Source: an uncultured Hyphomicrobiales bacterium (GTDB lineage: Bacteria; Pseudomonadota; Alphaproteobacteria; Rhizobiales; Xanthobacteraceae). From it: 64,000 nucleotides of DNA. Both the position numbers and the translations under genes were made by a program. Below, piece by piece: positions 51,486 to 60,577 of the stretch. Positions within the stretch are counted from its first letter, which is position 1. Every line of letters starts with the position of its first letter. The stretch covers positions 1-64,000 of the forward strand of contig CAIYTE010000026.1 of assembly GCA_903929045.1 (NCBI GenBank). Reading direction: 5' to 3'. The notes beneath the pieces were generated by a model, which made no database searches, was not told where the DNA came from, and saw nothing but the letters and a program-made list of their open reading frames with translations.

Positions 51486-52301
51486 ATGGCCGATAAGGCG
51501 CATCGCAGCGCCCGCTTGCTTGCCTCCGCCGCCTTCGTGGTGCTGCTGGCGCTGTCGGCGGCCGGCTGTCAGACCACGGGCGACGACACCACAGGGTCCA
51601 TCGGCATGCCCGCCTCGGCGCCGCGCAGCGACGCCGAGTGGCGCCGGGCGCTCGACGTCTGGGGCGCCCGCTATCGCGAAGATCCCACCAACGCCGAAGC
51701 CGCGCTGCGCTATGCCCAGGCGTTGCGCGCCACGGAGCAGCGCGCCCAGGCCGTTGCCGTGCTGGAGCAGGCGTCGATCCGTAATCCGTCAGATCGGGCA
51801 CTCCTTGGCGCTTACGGCCGCGCGCTGGCCGAGGCCGGCGAACTCGCCAAGGCCTTCGACGTACTCAGCAGCGCTCACACGCCCGAAAACCCCGATTGGC
51901 GTATTCTCAATGCGCAGGGCGCGGTGCTCGACCAGATCGGCCGCAATGCCGAGGCACAGAAGCACTACTCGGCGGCGCTCAAGATCGTGCCGGACGAGCC
52001 TTCGGTGCTGTCGAACCTCGCGATGTCCTACGCGCTGATGAAAAATCTCAAGCTGGCGGAGCAGACCTTGGGGCGCGCGGCGGCACAGCCGGGCGCCTCG
52101 CCCAAGGTGCGGCAGAATCTGGCGCTGGTTGTCGGCCTGCAGGGCCGCTTCAACGACGCGGAGTCGATCGCGCGGGCCGATCTGCCGGAAGAAGAAGCTG
52201 CGGCTAACGTCTCCTATCTGCGACAGATGCTGGCGCAGCAGAGCGAATGGAAAAAGCCCGGCCGCAAGCCCTATGTGCCGAAGCCGACGACGGACGGCTG
52301 A
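51486..52301 (+). CDS. TPR-repeat lipoprotein, TadD-like
   Basis: Probable outer-membrane-associated assembly factor of the tad pilus. The 271-residue product starts MADKAHRSARLLASAAFVVL, with a lipobox LSAAGC (Cys28). At least three to four TPR units follow (AEAALRYAQALRATEQRAQAV, RALLGAYGRALAEAGELAKAF, AEAQKHYSAALKIVPDEPSVL, KVRQNLALVVGLQGRFNDAE). Similar TPR lipoproteins are tad components in other bacteria. It points toward tadC (convergent), separated by a repeat. An ATG at 51441 would extend the N-terminus but push the lipobox too far inside, so 51486 is used. Confidence 0.83.
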   Translation: MADKAHRSARLLASAAFVVLLALSAAGCQTTGDDTTGSIGMPASAPRSDAEWRRALDVWGARYREDPTNAEAALRYAQALRATEQRAQAVAVLEQASIRNPSDRALLGAYGRALAEAGELAKAFDVLSSAHTPENPDWRILNAQGAVLDQIGRNAEAQKHYSAALKIVPDEPSVLSNLAMSYALMKNLKLAEQTLGRAAAQPGASPKVRQNLALVVGLQGRFNDAESIARADLPEEEAAANVSYLRQMLAQQSEWKKPGRKPYVPKPTTDG

Positions 52302-52312
52302 TCGCTCGACCT

Positions 52313-52427
52313 CGTCATTCCGGGACAGCGCGTCAGCGCTGGACCCGGAATCCAGAACCACAGGTTCAATCGGTTGAAGTCCTGGATTCCGGGTTCGCTT
52401 GCAATTGCTCGCGCCCCTGAATGACAG
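52313..52427. repeat. Paired-hairpin intergenic repeat, copy 10
   Basis: CGTCATTCCGGGACAGCGCG...ACCCGGAATCCAGAA and TCCTGGATTCCGGG...CCCTGAATGACAG. It separates the convergent TPR lipoprotein and tadC genes and may act as a two-way terminator. Confidence 0.88.
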
Positions 52428-52430
52428 GCG

Positions 52431-53405
52431 CTACTGGATCGCCATGACCTTGATATAGGCCGGGCCCAGAATGACGACGAACAGCACCGGCAGGAAGAAC
52501 ACGATCATCGGCACCGTCAGCTTGGGCGGCAGGCCGGCGGCCTTCTTTTCCGCCTCCGACATGCGCATGTCGCGATTTTCCTGCGCCATGACGCGCAGCA
52601 TGCTGCCCAGCGGCGTGCCGTAGCGTTCGGCCTGCTGCAAGGCCATACAGACCGACTTCACGCCTTCCAGATCGGTGCGCTTGGCCAGGTTCTCGTAGGC
52701 CATGCGGCGGTCCTGCAAATAGGACAGTTCGGCGGTGGTCAGCGTCAGTTCTTCAGCGAGCGCGATCGACTGGCTGCCGACCTGCTCGGCGACCTTCTTG
52801 AACGCGGCCTCGATCGACATGCCGGATTCGACGCAGATCAGCAGCAGATCGAGCGTGTCGGGAAAGGCGCGCTTGATCGAAAGTTGGCGCTTCTTGATCT
52901 TGTTCTTGAGCATCAAGAGCGGGAGATGCATGCCGGCATAGGCGGCGGCGATACACATGCCGAGCTTGACGGTCAGCGGCTGATCCAGGTTGAGCGCGAC
53001 GAAAATATAAAACGCCGTGAAAAGCATCGCCGCGATCGGCGTCACCATGCGGAAGAAAAGATAGGTGACGTAAGGCGCCTGGCCGCGGTAACCGGCCTGC
53101 ACCAGCTTGAGGCGGGCCTCTTCCTGGCCGACCCATTTGGTCAGGTTGAAGCGTTCGACGATGGCCTTGATAGATTCTTTCGGCGACTGCCGCAGGTTGA
53201 TCTTCTGGTTCTGCTGCGCCATGCGCTCGCGCTCGCGCGCGCGGATCTTCTCACGCTCGATGGCGACCGCCTTCATGCGCGCATTGAGCCCGTCACCGAA
53301 CGCATAGGGCATGGCGACCGTCAGAATCGTCGCCGCCGCCGCAAGCGCGGCGAACAGCATCGTCATCGATTTGACGTTCAGCATGCTGATCAGAAGATCG
53401 ATCAT
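52431..53405 (-). CDS. tadC: Tad pilus inner-membrane platform protein TadC
   Basis: Type II secretion F-domain protein of 324 residues, partner of TadB in the pilus-assembly platform. N-terminal helix about 15-35, basic coiled segment (AIEREKIRARERERMAQQ), then a pair of membrane segments about 110-165, the GspF motif ESGMSIEAAFKKVAEQVG and FGTP-like YGTPLGSMLRVMAQE, and the last helix KLTVPMIVFFLPVLFVVILG. Last gene on the minus-strand arm of the locus, 51 bases after tadB. Confidence 0.93.
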   Translation of the reverse strand: MIDLLISMLNVKSMTMLFAALAAAATILTVAMPYAFGDGLNARMKAVAIEREKIRARERERMAQQNQKINLRQSPKESIKAIVERFNLTKWVGQEEARLKLVQAGYRGQAPYVTYLFFRMVTPIAAMLFTAFYIFVALNLDQPLTVKLGMCIAAAYAGMHLPLLMLKNKIKKRQLSIKRAFPDTLDLLLICVESGMSIEAAFKKVAEQVGSQSIALAEELTLTTAELSYLQDRRMAYENLAKRTDLEGVKSVCMALQQAERYGTPLGSMLRVMAQENRDMRMSEAEKKAAGLPPKLTVPMIVFFLPVLFVVILGPAYIKVMAIQ

Positions 53406-53456
53406 GGCGGCTACTTCGGACTCATCGTTGCGTTACGCGGCGGAAGACGTCTTCCA

Positions 53457-54425
53457 TCAGAAATCGAAATTGATCATCTTTTTCATTACCAGCACGCCCA
53501 TCATCATCCAGCCGGCCGAGCACGCCAGCATGACGTGGCCGAGCGGTTCTGTGAACAGCAGCGAGATGTATTGCGGGCTGGTGATGTAGACCATGGTCAT
53601 CACGGCGATCGGCAATGCGCCGATGATGCCGGCCGAAGCCTTGGCTTCCTGCGACATCGCCTGGATCTTGGCCTTCATCTTCTTGCGGTCGCGGAGCACG
53701 CGCGACAGGTTGCCGAGCGCTTCCGACAAATTGCCGCCGGCCTTCTGCTGGATCGAGATAACGATGCCGAAGAAGTTGGCTTCCGGGACCGGCATGTTTT
53801 CATACAGTCTGCCGCAGGCGTCGCCGAGCGGCACGCCGACAGCCTGGGTCTCGACGATGGTGCGAAACTCCGAGCGCAGCGGTTCTGGCGCATCGACCGT
53901 AATCATCTTCATGCAGTCGAGCAGCGGCAGACCAGATTTGATGCCGCGCACGATGACGTCGACGGCATCCGGAAAGGCGTTGAGAAACTTGTTTTCGCGG
54001 CGCTTTTTCAGGAACGACAACAGCCAGCGCGGAATGCCGAAGGCGCCGGCAAAACCGGCAGCGACGGCGGGAGGCAGGCCGCCGCCGAGGAACAGGCCGA
54101 CCAGGAACATGCCCATGCCGATACCGGCGGAAATCAGCATGTATTGCTGCTTCGACCACGACAGGCCGGCCTGCGTGATCTTGACCGCGAGCGGCACGCT
54201 TTTGCTCTTCTTGTGCTTCTCGTCGAGCTCCTTGAGGGTGTTTTCGACGACGTCGCGGCGCGATTTCTGCGGTCCGCGCGACGTGCGCGACACGACCTCG
54301 GACTTGGCGACGGTCGCCATAAGCTGTTCGGTTTTCTTTTCGCCGGACAGGATCGGATAGAGAAATACATAGACGATGCCGCCGACGGCGACCGAAGCCA
54401 GGAAAAAGACGGCCATCGTGTCCAT
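53457..54425 (-). CDS. tadB: Tad pilus inner-membrane platform protein TadB
   Basis: GspF-type protein of 322 residues. N-terminal helix (TMAVFFLASVAVGGIVYVFLY), second pair about 95-135, the domain motif IKSGLPLLDCMKMITVDAPEP, VGVPLGDACGRLYENMPVPE and the C-terminal membrane pair. It starts five bases after the cpaF stop, so it is coupled to the ATPase it works with. Together with TadC it anchors CpaF to the membrane. Confidence 0.94.
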   Translation of the reverse strand: MDTMAVFFLASVAVGGIVYVFLYPILSGEKKTEQLMATVAKSEVVSRTSRGPQKSRRDVVENTLKELDEKHKKSKSVPLAVKITQAGLSWSKQQYMLISAGIGMGMFLVGLFLGGGLPPAVAAGFAGAFGIPRWLLSFLKKRRENKFLNAFPDAVDVIVRGIKSGLPLLDCMKMITVDAPEPLRSEFRTIVETQAVGVPLGDACGRLYENMPVPEANFFGIVISIQQKAGGNLSEALGNLSRVLRDRKKMKAKIQAMSQEAKASAGIIGALPIAVMTMVYITSPQYISLLFTEPLGHVMLACSAGWMMMGVLVMKKMINFDF

Positions 54426-54430
54426 GATGG

Positions 54431-55942
54431 CTACCTTTGCATGGCGGTGGTGGCCGCTTCCGCGGCGTCGAGTGCCTCGGCGAGGCGCTTTTCCTCACCG
54501 TAATAGCGGGCACGGTCCCAAAAACGCGGGCGGCCGATGCCGGTCGAGCGGTGGGTGCCGATGATGTTGCCGTCGGCGTCTTCGCCGGTCATGTCGTAGA
54601 TGAACAGATCCTGCGTGATGATGAAGTCGCCTTCCATGCCCATCACCTCGGTGATGTGCGTGATCTTGCGCGAGCCGTCGCGCAGGCGCGCCGCCTGGAT
54701 CACGACGTCGACAGAGGCGCAGATCATTTCGCGAATGGTGCGCGACGGCAGCGAGAAACCACCCATGGTGATCATCGATTCCAGACGCGACAAAGCTTCG
54801 CGCGGGTTGTTGGCGTGCAGCGTGCCCATCGAGCCGTCGTGGCCCGTGTTCATGGCCTGCAGCAAATCGAATGCTTCGGGTCCGCGGACTTCGCCGACGA
54901 TGATGCGTTCGGGGCGCATACGCAGACAGTTCTTGACCAGATCGCGCATCGATACCGCGCCTTCGCCTTCAAGGTTCGGCGGACGGGTTTCCAGACGCAC
55001 CACATGCGGCTGCTGCAACTGCAATTCGGCGGCGTCTTCGCAGGTGATGATGCGCTCGTCGTCGTCGATGAACTGGGTGAGACAGTTCAGCAGCGTGGTC
55101 TTGCCGGAACCGGTACCGCCGGACACCAGCGAATTGACGCGCACGCGGCCGACGATCTCGAGGATCGCGGCGCCTTGCTCGGTGATGGTGCCGAACTTGA
55201 CGAGTTGATCGAGCGTCAGCTTGTCCTTTTTGAATTTACGAATGGTGAGCGCGGGGCCATCGATGGCCAGCGGCGGCACGATCGCGTTCACACGAGAGCC
55301 GTCAGGCAAACGCGCGTCGCATATCGGCGATGATTCGTCGACGCGGCGGCCGATCTGGCTGACGATGCGTTGGCAGATGTTCAGAAGCTGCTGGTTGTCG
55401 CGAAACCGGATGCTGGTCTTCTGAATCTTGCCTTTGACTTCGATGTAGACCGTGCCGGAGCCGTTCACCATGATGTCGGCGATGTCGTCGCGCGACAGCA
55501 AGGGCTCGAGCGGGCCGAAGCCCAGCACGTCGTTACAGATATCGTCGAGCAGCTCTTCCTGCTCGGCGATCGACATCACGATATTCTTGATGGCGATGAT
55601 TTCGTTGACGATGTCGCGGATTTCCTCGCGCGCCGAATCGGCGTCGAGGCGCGCCAGTTGCGCCAGATCGATTGCTTCGATCAGGGCGCCGAAAATCGTG
55701 CCCTTGACCTCGTAATAGGTCTCGGAGCGCCGAGTATCGACCGAGGTGGGGATATTGTTGATGGGCGAGGGCGCGCGGGACGGCGTCGGCGCCGGCACCA
55801 AAGGCGCACCGAGTCCGTCGGACGGAAAGGGCGTGAGCGCCTGTTCCTTCTGCGGTGTCTTCAGCGTCGCAGCCGCCGGCGATGGAGCCGCCGCTGGCGC
55901 CAAAGTGCGTGCTTCAGAACTTCCGCTACGCTTACCGAACAC
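54431..55942 (-). CDS. cpaF: Tad pilus secretion ATPase CpaF (TadA)
   Basis: Hexameric VirB11/GspE-type ATPase driving pilus assembly. The 503-residue protein has a Pro/Ala-rich N-terminus (about 1-65), then an N-terminal domain ending in MVNGSGTVYIEVKGKI, Walker A GGTGSGKTTLLNCL, the Asp box DDDERIITCEDAAELQLQ, Walker B ERIIVGEVRGPEAFDLLQ and the His box TGHDGSMGTLHANNP. All are intact. It follows cpaE after 27 bases and leads directly into tadB. Confidence 0.97.
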   Translation of the reverse strand: MFGKRSGSSEARTLAPAAAPSPAAATLKTPQKEQALTPFPSDGLGAPLVPAPTPSRAPSPINNIPTSVDTRRSETYYEVKGTIFGALIEAIDLAQLARLDADSAREEIRDIVNEIIAIKNIVMSIAEQEELLDDICNDVLGFGPLEPLLSRDDIADIMVNGSGTVYIEVKGKIQKTSIRFRDNQQLLNICQRIVSQIGRRVDESSPICDARLPDGSRVNAIVPPLAIDGPALTIRKFKKDKLTLDQLVKFGTITEQGAAILEIVGRVRVNSLVSGGTGSGKTTLLNCLTQFIDDDERIITCEDAAELQLQQPHVVRLETRPPNLEGEGAVSMRDLVKNCLRMRPERIIVGEVRGPEAFDLLQAMNTGHDGSMGTLHANNPREALSRLESMITMGGFSLPSRTIREMICASVDVVIQAARLRDGSRKITHITEVMGMEGDFIITQDLFIYDMTGEDADGNIIGTHRSTGIGRPRFWDRARYYGEEKRLAEALDAAEAATTAMQR

Positions 55943-55969
55943 GAATTACGTCTCCAACACTTCCGAGAT

Positions 55970-57256
55970 CTACTTGCGCTTCATCATGCCCAGCAGCGGC
56001 GCGAGCAGGCTGTTGCTCTTGCGCTTGGCCTCGGCGCGGCCGGTCAGGACCTGTGCCAGCTGCCGGAACATGTCTGTCGTCTTATGGTTCGCCGACACTT
56101 CGGCGATCATCTGCCCGTTATTGGCGGCTGTACCGAACAACTGCGGCTCGAACGGAATCACAGCCAGCGGCTGGTCTTCCAGCGCCTTGGCGAAATCCGC
56201 CGGCGTGATTTCCGGTCGCTTCGGCACGCCGACCTGGTTGAGGCAGTAATACGGCTTGTGGTCGTTCGGGCGCGCGGCGCGCAACAGGTCGACAAGGTTC
56301 TTGGCGTTGCGCAGATTGGCGAGATCCGGTCCGGCGACGACGAGAATATCGTCGGCGCTGACCAGCAACCTTTTGGCCCAGCCGGACCAGATATGCGGCA
56401 CGTCGAGAATGACGCAGGGGATCGAGCTGCGCAGCGTGTCCAGAATGGAATCGAAGGATTCCGCGCCGAAGTCGTAGACTCGCTCGAGCGTTGCCGGTGC
56501 CGCCAGCAGGCTGAGATGGTCGGTGCACTTCGACAGCAGGCGATCGACGAAAGCGGTGTCGATGCGGTCCGGCGAGAACACCGCATCGGCGATGCCTTGC
56601 GGCGGATCTTGATTGTAGTCGAGGCCGGCGGTGCCGAAGGCGAGATCGAGGTCGGCGACGACCGTGTCGAGCGAGAGATCTCGGCCGATAGCCCAGGCGA
56701 TGTTGTGCGCGACCGTCGAGGCGCCGACGCCGCCTTTGGCGCCGACCACGGCGATGATGCGGCCGACTGCCTTGGCTTCCGGCGCGGTGAACAGGCCGCA
56801 GACTGAGCGCACGATGTCGAGCGTGCCGATCGGCGACATCAGATAGTCGCTGACGCCGCGCTTGGTCAGTTCGCGATAGAGCGTCACGTCATTGACGCGG
56901 CCGACCACGATGACGCGGGTGCCGGCGTCGCAGACTTCCGCCAGCTGATCGAGCTTGTGCAGAATATCGTCGCCGCGCGCTTCCGCTTCGAGGATGATGA
57001 CATTGGGCGTCGGCGAGGTGCGATAGGCCTCGACCGCGGCGGTGGCGCCGCCCATCTGGATCTTGACGTGAGCCTTGACCAGACGGCGATCCTCGCCGGC
57101 CGATTGCACGGCAGCGGCGGTCTCGACCGACTCGCAGAAGGCCTGCACCGAGACGCGGGGCGCCGGTGCGATATGTTCTTCAGGCGCAACTTCAACCTGC
57201 GCCGGCGCCAGCGGCGCGTCATCCGCGATTGCGGTTTGCTGAGCGTGCTTGATCAT
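55970..57256 (-). CDS. cpaE: Tad pilus localisation protein CpaE (TadZ, MinD/ParA-like)
   Basis: Polar localisation factor, 428 residues. The N-terminal part (about 50-170) is a receiver-like fold without a proper phosphoacceptor (VIILEAEARGDDIL). It is followed by a MinD-type ATPase with the deviant Walker A AVVGAKGGVGASTVAHNIAW, the switch Asp in VVADLDLAFGTAGLDYNQ, and VILDVPHIW. The N-terminus is a low-complexity acidic/Ala segment. The start codon overlaps the cpaD stop (ATGA). In Caulobacter, CpaE positions the secretin. Confidence 0.93.
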   Translation of the reverse strand: MIKHAQQTAIADDAPLAPAQVEVAPEEHIAPAPRVSVQAFCESVETAAAVQSAGEDRRLVKAHVKIQMGGATAAVEAYRTSPTPNVIILEAEARGDDILHKLDQLAEVCDAGTRVIVVGRVNDVTLYRELTKRGVSDYLMSPIGTLDIVRSVCGLFTAPEAKAVGRIIAVVGAKGGVGASTVAHNIAWAIGRDLSLDTVVADLDLAFGTAGLDYNQDPPQGIADAVFSPDRIDTAFVDRLLSKCTDHLSLLAAPATLERVYDFGAESFDSILDTLRSSIPCVILDVPHIWSGWAKRLLVSADDILVVAGPDLANLRNAKNLVDLLRAARPNDHKPYYCLNQVGVPKRPEITPADFAKALEDQPLAVIPFEPQLFGTAANNGQMIAEVSANHKTTDMFRQLAQVLTGRAEAKRKSNSLLAPLLGMMKRK

Positions 57257-57996
57257 TTGCCCACATCACTGATTTTGCCGCTGTCGTAAGCGCCGCTGTA
57301 CGTGCCGGACGGATTTTCGCCCTTCCGGTATTTGTCGGTCGAGAAGGTGCGGCGGTTGGTGTACGCCGGACCGTCGCCGCGCGGTTGGACGAGGTCCGCC
57401 GGATTGTCGACCATCGAGGCCAGATTGCGCTGGGTCGCGCAGCCGAGATTCCAGTGCGGACGGTTCTCGATGTAGCTCGCGTCCTGAGCCGGGCCGAGAT
57501 CGGCCGGCCATTGGCCGCACGGGCCGGCGGTCGCCGTCATCTTCGAATAGCTGATCTTGATCGCGGTCAGCGCGGCGCCGGTCGGCTGGTAATTGCGCAC
57601 GAAGACCGCGTTCCGCGGCACGCCGGAGGCGGCGAAGATCGAATGGACTTCGCGCATCGAGTCGGCGGCGGACAGGGCGGTAGCCTTGCCCTGCGGCACT
57701 TCGATGATGATGCCGCTCGTGGCCTCACGCCGCCATACTTGCGCAAAAGCCAGCACATCGGCGCGTTGCACCGGGGATAGACCGCCGCGGCTGCGTCCGA
57801 CGAAGACTTCGACGGTGCGGTCGCCTTCCTGCAGCGTGATTGGGTGACGCATCCGGTAGTCCGTCGGGTATTCGGCTTGCGCGAGCTTGCTGCTTTGGTT
57901 GCAGCCCGCGAGCAATGCGGCGAGACCGCCGGCCGCCACAAGGCGCACAGCCGCTTTGGCAGCGCGCCTGGCAACCGTCGTATCGAATGTCGTCAT
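57253..57996 (-). CDS. cpaD: Tad pilus lipoprotein CpaD
   Basis: A periplasmic/outer-membrane lipoprotein, 247 residues, with lipobox LLAGC at Cys32. The CpaD family core is recognisable from YPTDYRMRHPITLQEGDRTVEVFVGRS, GIIIEVPQGKATALSAADSMR, NYQPTGAALTAIKISYSKM, CGQWPADLG and HWNLGCATQRNLASMVDNPADLVQPR. ATG 57996 gives a proper signal peptide. It is translationally coupled to cpaE and 44 bases after cpaC. Confidence 0.94.
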   Translation of the reverse strand: MTTFDTTVARRAAKAAVRLVAAGGLAALLAGCNQSSKLAQAEYPTDYRMRHPITLQEGDRTVEVFVGRSRGGLSPVQRADVLAFAQVWRREATSGIIIEVPQGKATALSAADSMREVHSIFAASGVPRNAVFVRNYQPTGAALTAIKISYSKMTATAGPCGQWPADLGPAQDASYIENRPHWNLGCATQRNLASMVDNPADLVQPRGDGPAYTNRRTFSTDKYRKGENPSGTYSGAYDSGKISDVGK

Positions 57997-58040
57997 CGCT
58001 CGTCTCCAAATCCCGCTAGATGTCGCGCTCAAGGTCCGGC

Positions 58041-59510
58041 TCAATCGAGAATGAAACCGTATTTGCCGCGGTAGTTGGCGTTGCTTTCTGGCGTCGCCGC
58101 GGGCTGGCCCGCGGTGCCGTAAATGCGGTTCAGGCGGCCCAGCAGCACGGTCTGCGGATCGCTCGGATCGGCGAAGCCGTCGTCGGGCCGGGACAGCAGC
58201 TTCTGCGCCACCGAGCGCACGATGAAGGGCGTCACGATCACAACCAGCTCAGTCTGGTGGTTGATGTAGTCGCGGCTTTTGAACAACGCGCCGAGAACCG
58301 GCAACTGCATCAGGCCCGGAACGCCGTTGATCTGCTGCTTGGTCTGTTCCTGGATCATGCCGGCGAGCGCCAGCGAGCCGCCGGAGGGAATTTCCACCGT
58401 CGTTTCGGCGCGGCGGGTGCTGATCGACGGAATGGTCAGCGACTGGGTCGAGCCCGGCACCGCGATGGTCAGTGCGTTGTCGGTCGACAGGTCGGACACT
58501 TCGGTCATGACCTTCAGGCTGATGCGGCCTTCGGACATCACGACCGGGGTAAACACCAGGCTGACGCCGAACTTCTTGAAGTCGACCTGCGCCTGACAGA
58601 CCGGAGGCGATTTGGTCGTGTCGCACGCCAGGCCGTTCGGGATCGGAAATTCGCCGCCAGCCACGAAGCTCGCGGTCTCGCCGGAGATCGCGGTCAGGTT
58701 CGGTTCGGCGAGTGTGCGCAGCACGCCGGCACGATCCATGGCCCGCAGCGTCGCGGTGATGTTCTTCCACGATCCGCCGAGCGACGAGTTGCTCAGCGTC
58801 TGGCCGGTGGCCGAGAACACGTTCTGCTGATTGAAGTTCACGACCGCGGTGCCGTAGTTCAGCGTTCCCGACAGATCGATGCCGAGCTGCTTGATGATGT
58901 CGCGGCGGACTTCAGCGACCTGAACCTTCAGCATGACCTGATCGCGGCCACGCACGGCGATGCCATTGACGACCTTCGTCCCATCGCCGACCAGGCGGGA
59001 TGCGATGTCGTAGGCCTGTTGCGCCTCGGCGTTGCTCGTGGCGCTGCCGGACAACATGACACCTTCGGCGCCGACGCCTTCGATGCGAATATCGCTTTCA
59101 GGCATGCTCTGTTTGAGCGCGGCGCGCACGCCATTGAGGTCGCGCGTCACGGCGATGTCGAAGCCTGCAATCTGCTTGCCGTTGGCGTCGAAGAAGAAAA
59201 TATTGGTCTGGCCGATCTTGACGCCGATCATGTAGACGCGGCGCGCCGAACGCACGACGGCATTGGCGACAAGGGGATCGGCGACGAGAACGTCCTTGAT
59301 GTCGCTGGGCAGGTCGATGGCGACCGATTTGCCGATGCCGAGCGGGATAAAACGTGAGGTCGCCTCGCTGGCGGCGACTTGAATCACCTGCGCCGGCGAA
59401 TCGGCGGCCTGCACCATGGTCATCGGCGCGAAACCCGCGCCAGCGAGCAACGCCGCCAGCGATGCGGTGCGGATCAATGTCTTCAAGGTCGCAATATGGG
59501 CCGTCGACAT
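58041..59510 (-). CDS. cpaC: Tad pilus outer-membrane secretin CpaC (RcpA)
   Basis: Ring-forming secretin, 489 residues. The signal peptide runs to about residue 35. The N-terminal pilus-assembly domain (about 50-140; GKSVAIDLPSDIKDVLVADPLVANAVV, with RRVYMIGVKIGQTNIFFFD) is followed by a BON-like linker. The secretin domain (about 240-430) has LRTLAEPNLTAISGETASFVAGGEFPIP and the C-terminal VPGLMQLPVLGALFKSRDY...TELVVIVTPFIV. The separate small protein at 62867 resembles the N-terminal domain of this one. It follows cpaB after 34 bases. Confidence 0.96.
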   Translation of the reverse strand: MSTAHIATLKTLIRTASLAALLAGAGFAPMTMVQAADSPAQVIQVAASEATSRFIPLGIGKSVAIDLPSDIKDVLVADPLVANAVVRSARRVYMIGVKIGQTNIFFFDANGKQIAGFDIAVTRDLNGVRAALKQSMPESDIRIEGVGAEGVMLSGSATSNAEAQQAYDIASRLVGDGTKVVNGIAVRGRDQVMLKVQVAEVRRDIIKQLGIDLSGTLNYGTAVVNFNQQNVFSATGQTLSNSSLGGSWKNITATLRAMDRAGVLRTLAEPNLTAISGETASFVAGGEFPIPNGLACDTTKSPPVCQAQVDFKKFGVSLVFTPVVMSEGRISLKVMTEVSDLSTDNALTIAVPGSTQSLTIPSISTRRAETTVEIPSGGSLALAGMIQEQTKQQINGVPGLMQLPVLGALFKSRDYINHQTELVVIVTPFIVRSVAQKLLSRPDDGFADPSDPQTVLLGRLNRIYGTAGQPAATPESNANYRGKYGFILD

Positions 59511-59544
59511 GTCTCTTAGATCCCCAAATCTCTCGCTACGCCGT

Positions 59545-60330
59545 TCATTTCTGAGTGCTGACGCCGAAGCGGATCACATTGACGGTGTTCTTCTTGCCCG
59601 AGCTCTCTTCGGTCGGTTCGCTGGTCTTCGAGGCGTCGGTGACGCTGCGCAGCGCCAAAGAGAGCGATCCGACCTGCTGCGACAGCACGAGCGTCTCAGC
59701 CTGGCTGGGCGAAAGTTCGAGCGTCGCAGTTTTGCCGACGACGACTTTCTGGCCGCCTTTCTCTTCGATGTTCTGGTCGATCGCGAGAACGCGGATATTG
59801 GTCAGGACGGTTTCGCTGGTGCGCGCTTCGCCGCCACCGGATTTTTCGGCATTCGGATCGCGGCGCGTCAGGATGACGTCGACGCGGTCGTTCGGCAGGA
59901 TGAAACCGCCGGCGCCGTTTTCCGGTGAAATCTGGGTCGAGACGGCACGTATGCCGGTCGGCAGGATCGCGGCCATGAAGCCGGAGCCCTTGGCGTTGAC
60001 CAGTTTGGCTTCGCGGATCGGCTCGCCGGCGACGAAGGGTACGCGGGCGACCTGGCCGGCCAGATCTTCGATGGCCTGCGGGCGGTTATTCTTGCGGATG
60101 AAGTTGCCGTTGGCGGTGGTCGCGGGCCACGACTGCCATTGCAGATCGCCGGCCGATAACGCGGTGCCCATCGGAATGTCACCCTTGGCGATCAGCACGT
60201 CGATGGTCTCGACCTGCACGACCGCGGGCTTGACCTCCACAGGCGGGGGATCGGACTTGCCCGCCAACATCGCGGCGAGACCACCTGCTCCGATGGCGAC
60301 CGACAGCACTACGACGCGCGCCGCTTTCAT
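59545..60330 (-). CDS. cpaB: Tad pilus assembly protein CpaB (RcpC)
   Basis: A 261-residue periplasmic protein tethered by the N-terminal helix MKAARVVVLSVAIGAGGLAA. A SAF domain (about 45-110; VLIAKGDIPMGTALSAGDLQWQSWP, VAGEPIREAKL) is followed by the RcpC domain (GIRAVSTQISPENGAGGFILPNDRVDVILTRRD). It is thought to interact with the secretin. It starts 247 bases after cpaA, a gap whose AT-richer patch (around 60420-60475) could hold a secondary promoter. Confidence 0.94.
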   Translation of the reverse strand: MKAARVVVLSVAIGAGGLAAMLAGKSDPPPVEVKPAVVQVETIDVLIAKGDIPMGTALSAGDLQWQSWPATTANGNFIRKNNRPQAIEDLAGQVARVPFVAGEPIREAKLVNAKGSGFMAAILPTGIRAVSTQISPENGAGGFILPNDRVDVILTRRDPNAEKSGGGEARTSETVLTNIRVLAIDQNIEEKGGQKVVVGKTATLELSPSQAETLVLSQQVGSLSLALRSVTDASKTSEPTEESSGKKNTVNVIRFGVSTQK

Positions 60331-60577
60331 ACGCTCACTCTCACAGTGACAGACGGCCGGACTGACCGTTCACAACAGATGGCGGCCAACACGACCGCGT
60401 ACACGGGATTTCATCAGCTAAAGGTCAAGGTATGGTTAAGCAGCCGTATCCAAATCGAGTTAATATTTGCTTGCGTGCGATGGCGGCAGTTAAAGCGCCA
60501 TTGATTCCGAAAACCGGAAATTCATTCGTCAAATTGGCGCGAGAGGGCGATCAATAAATTGACCGCTGTCGACCCGG

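Noticed and set aside
27277-52427. CRISPR array
   Set aside because: The palindromic repeats are dispersed singly between genes with unequal spacing, have no regular spacers and no cas genes nearby.
52884-54503. 539-residue plus-strand frame opposite tadB and tadC
   Set aside because: His/Arg/Asp-rich shadow of membrane protein genes on the other strand.
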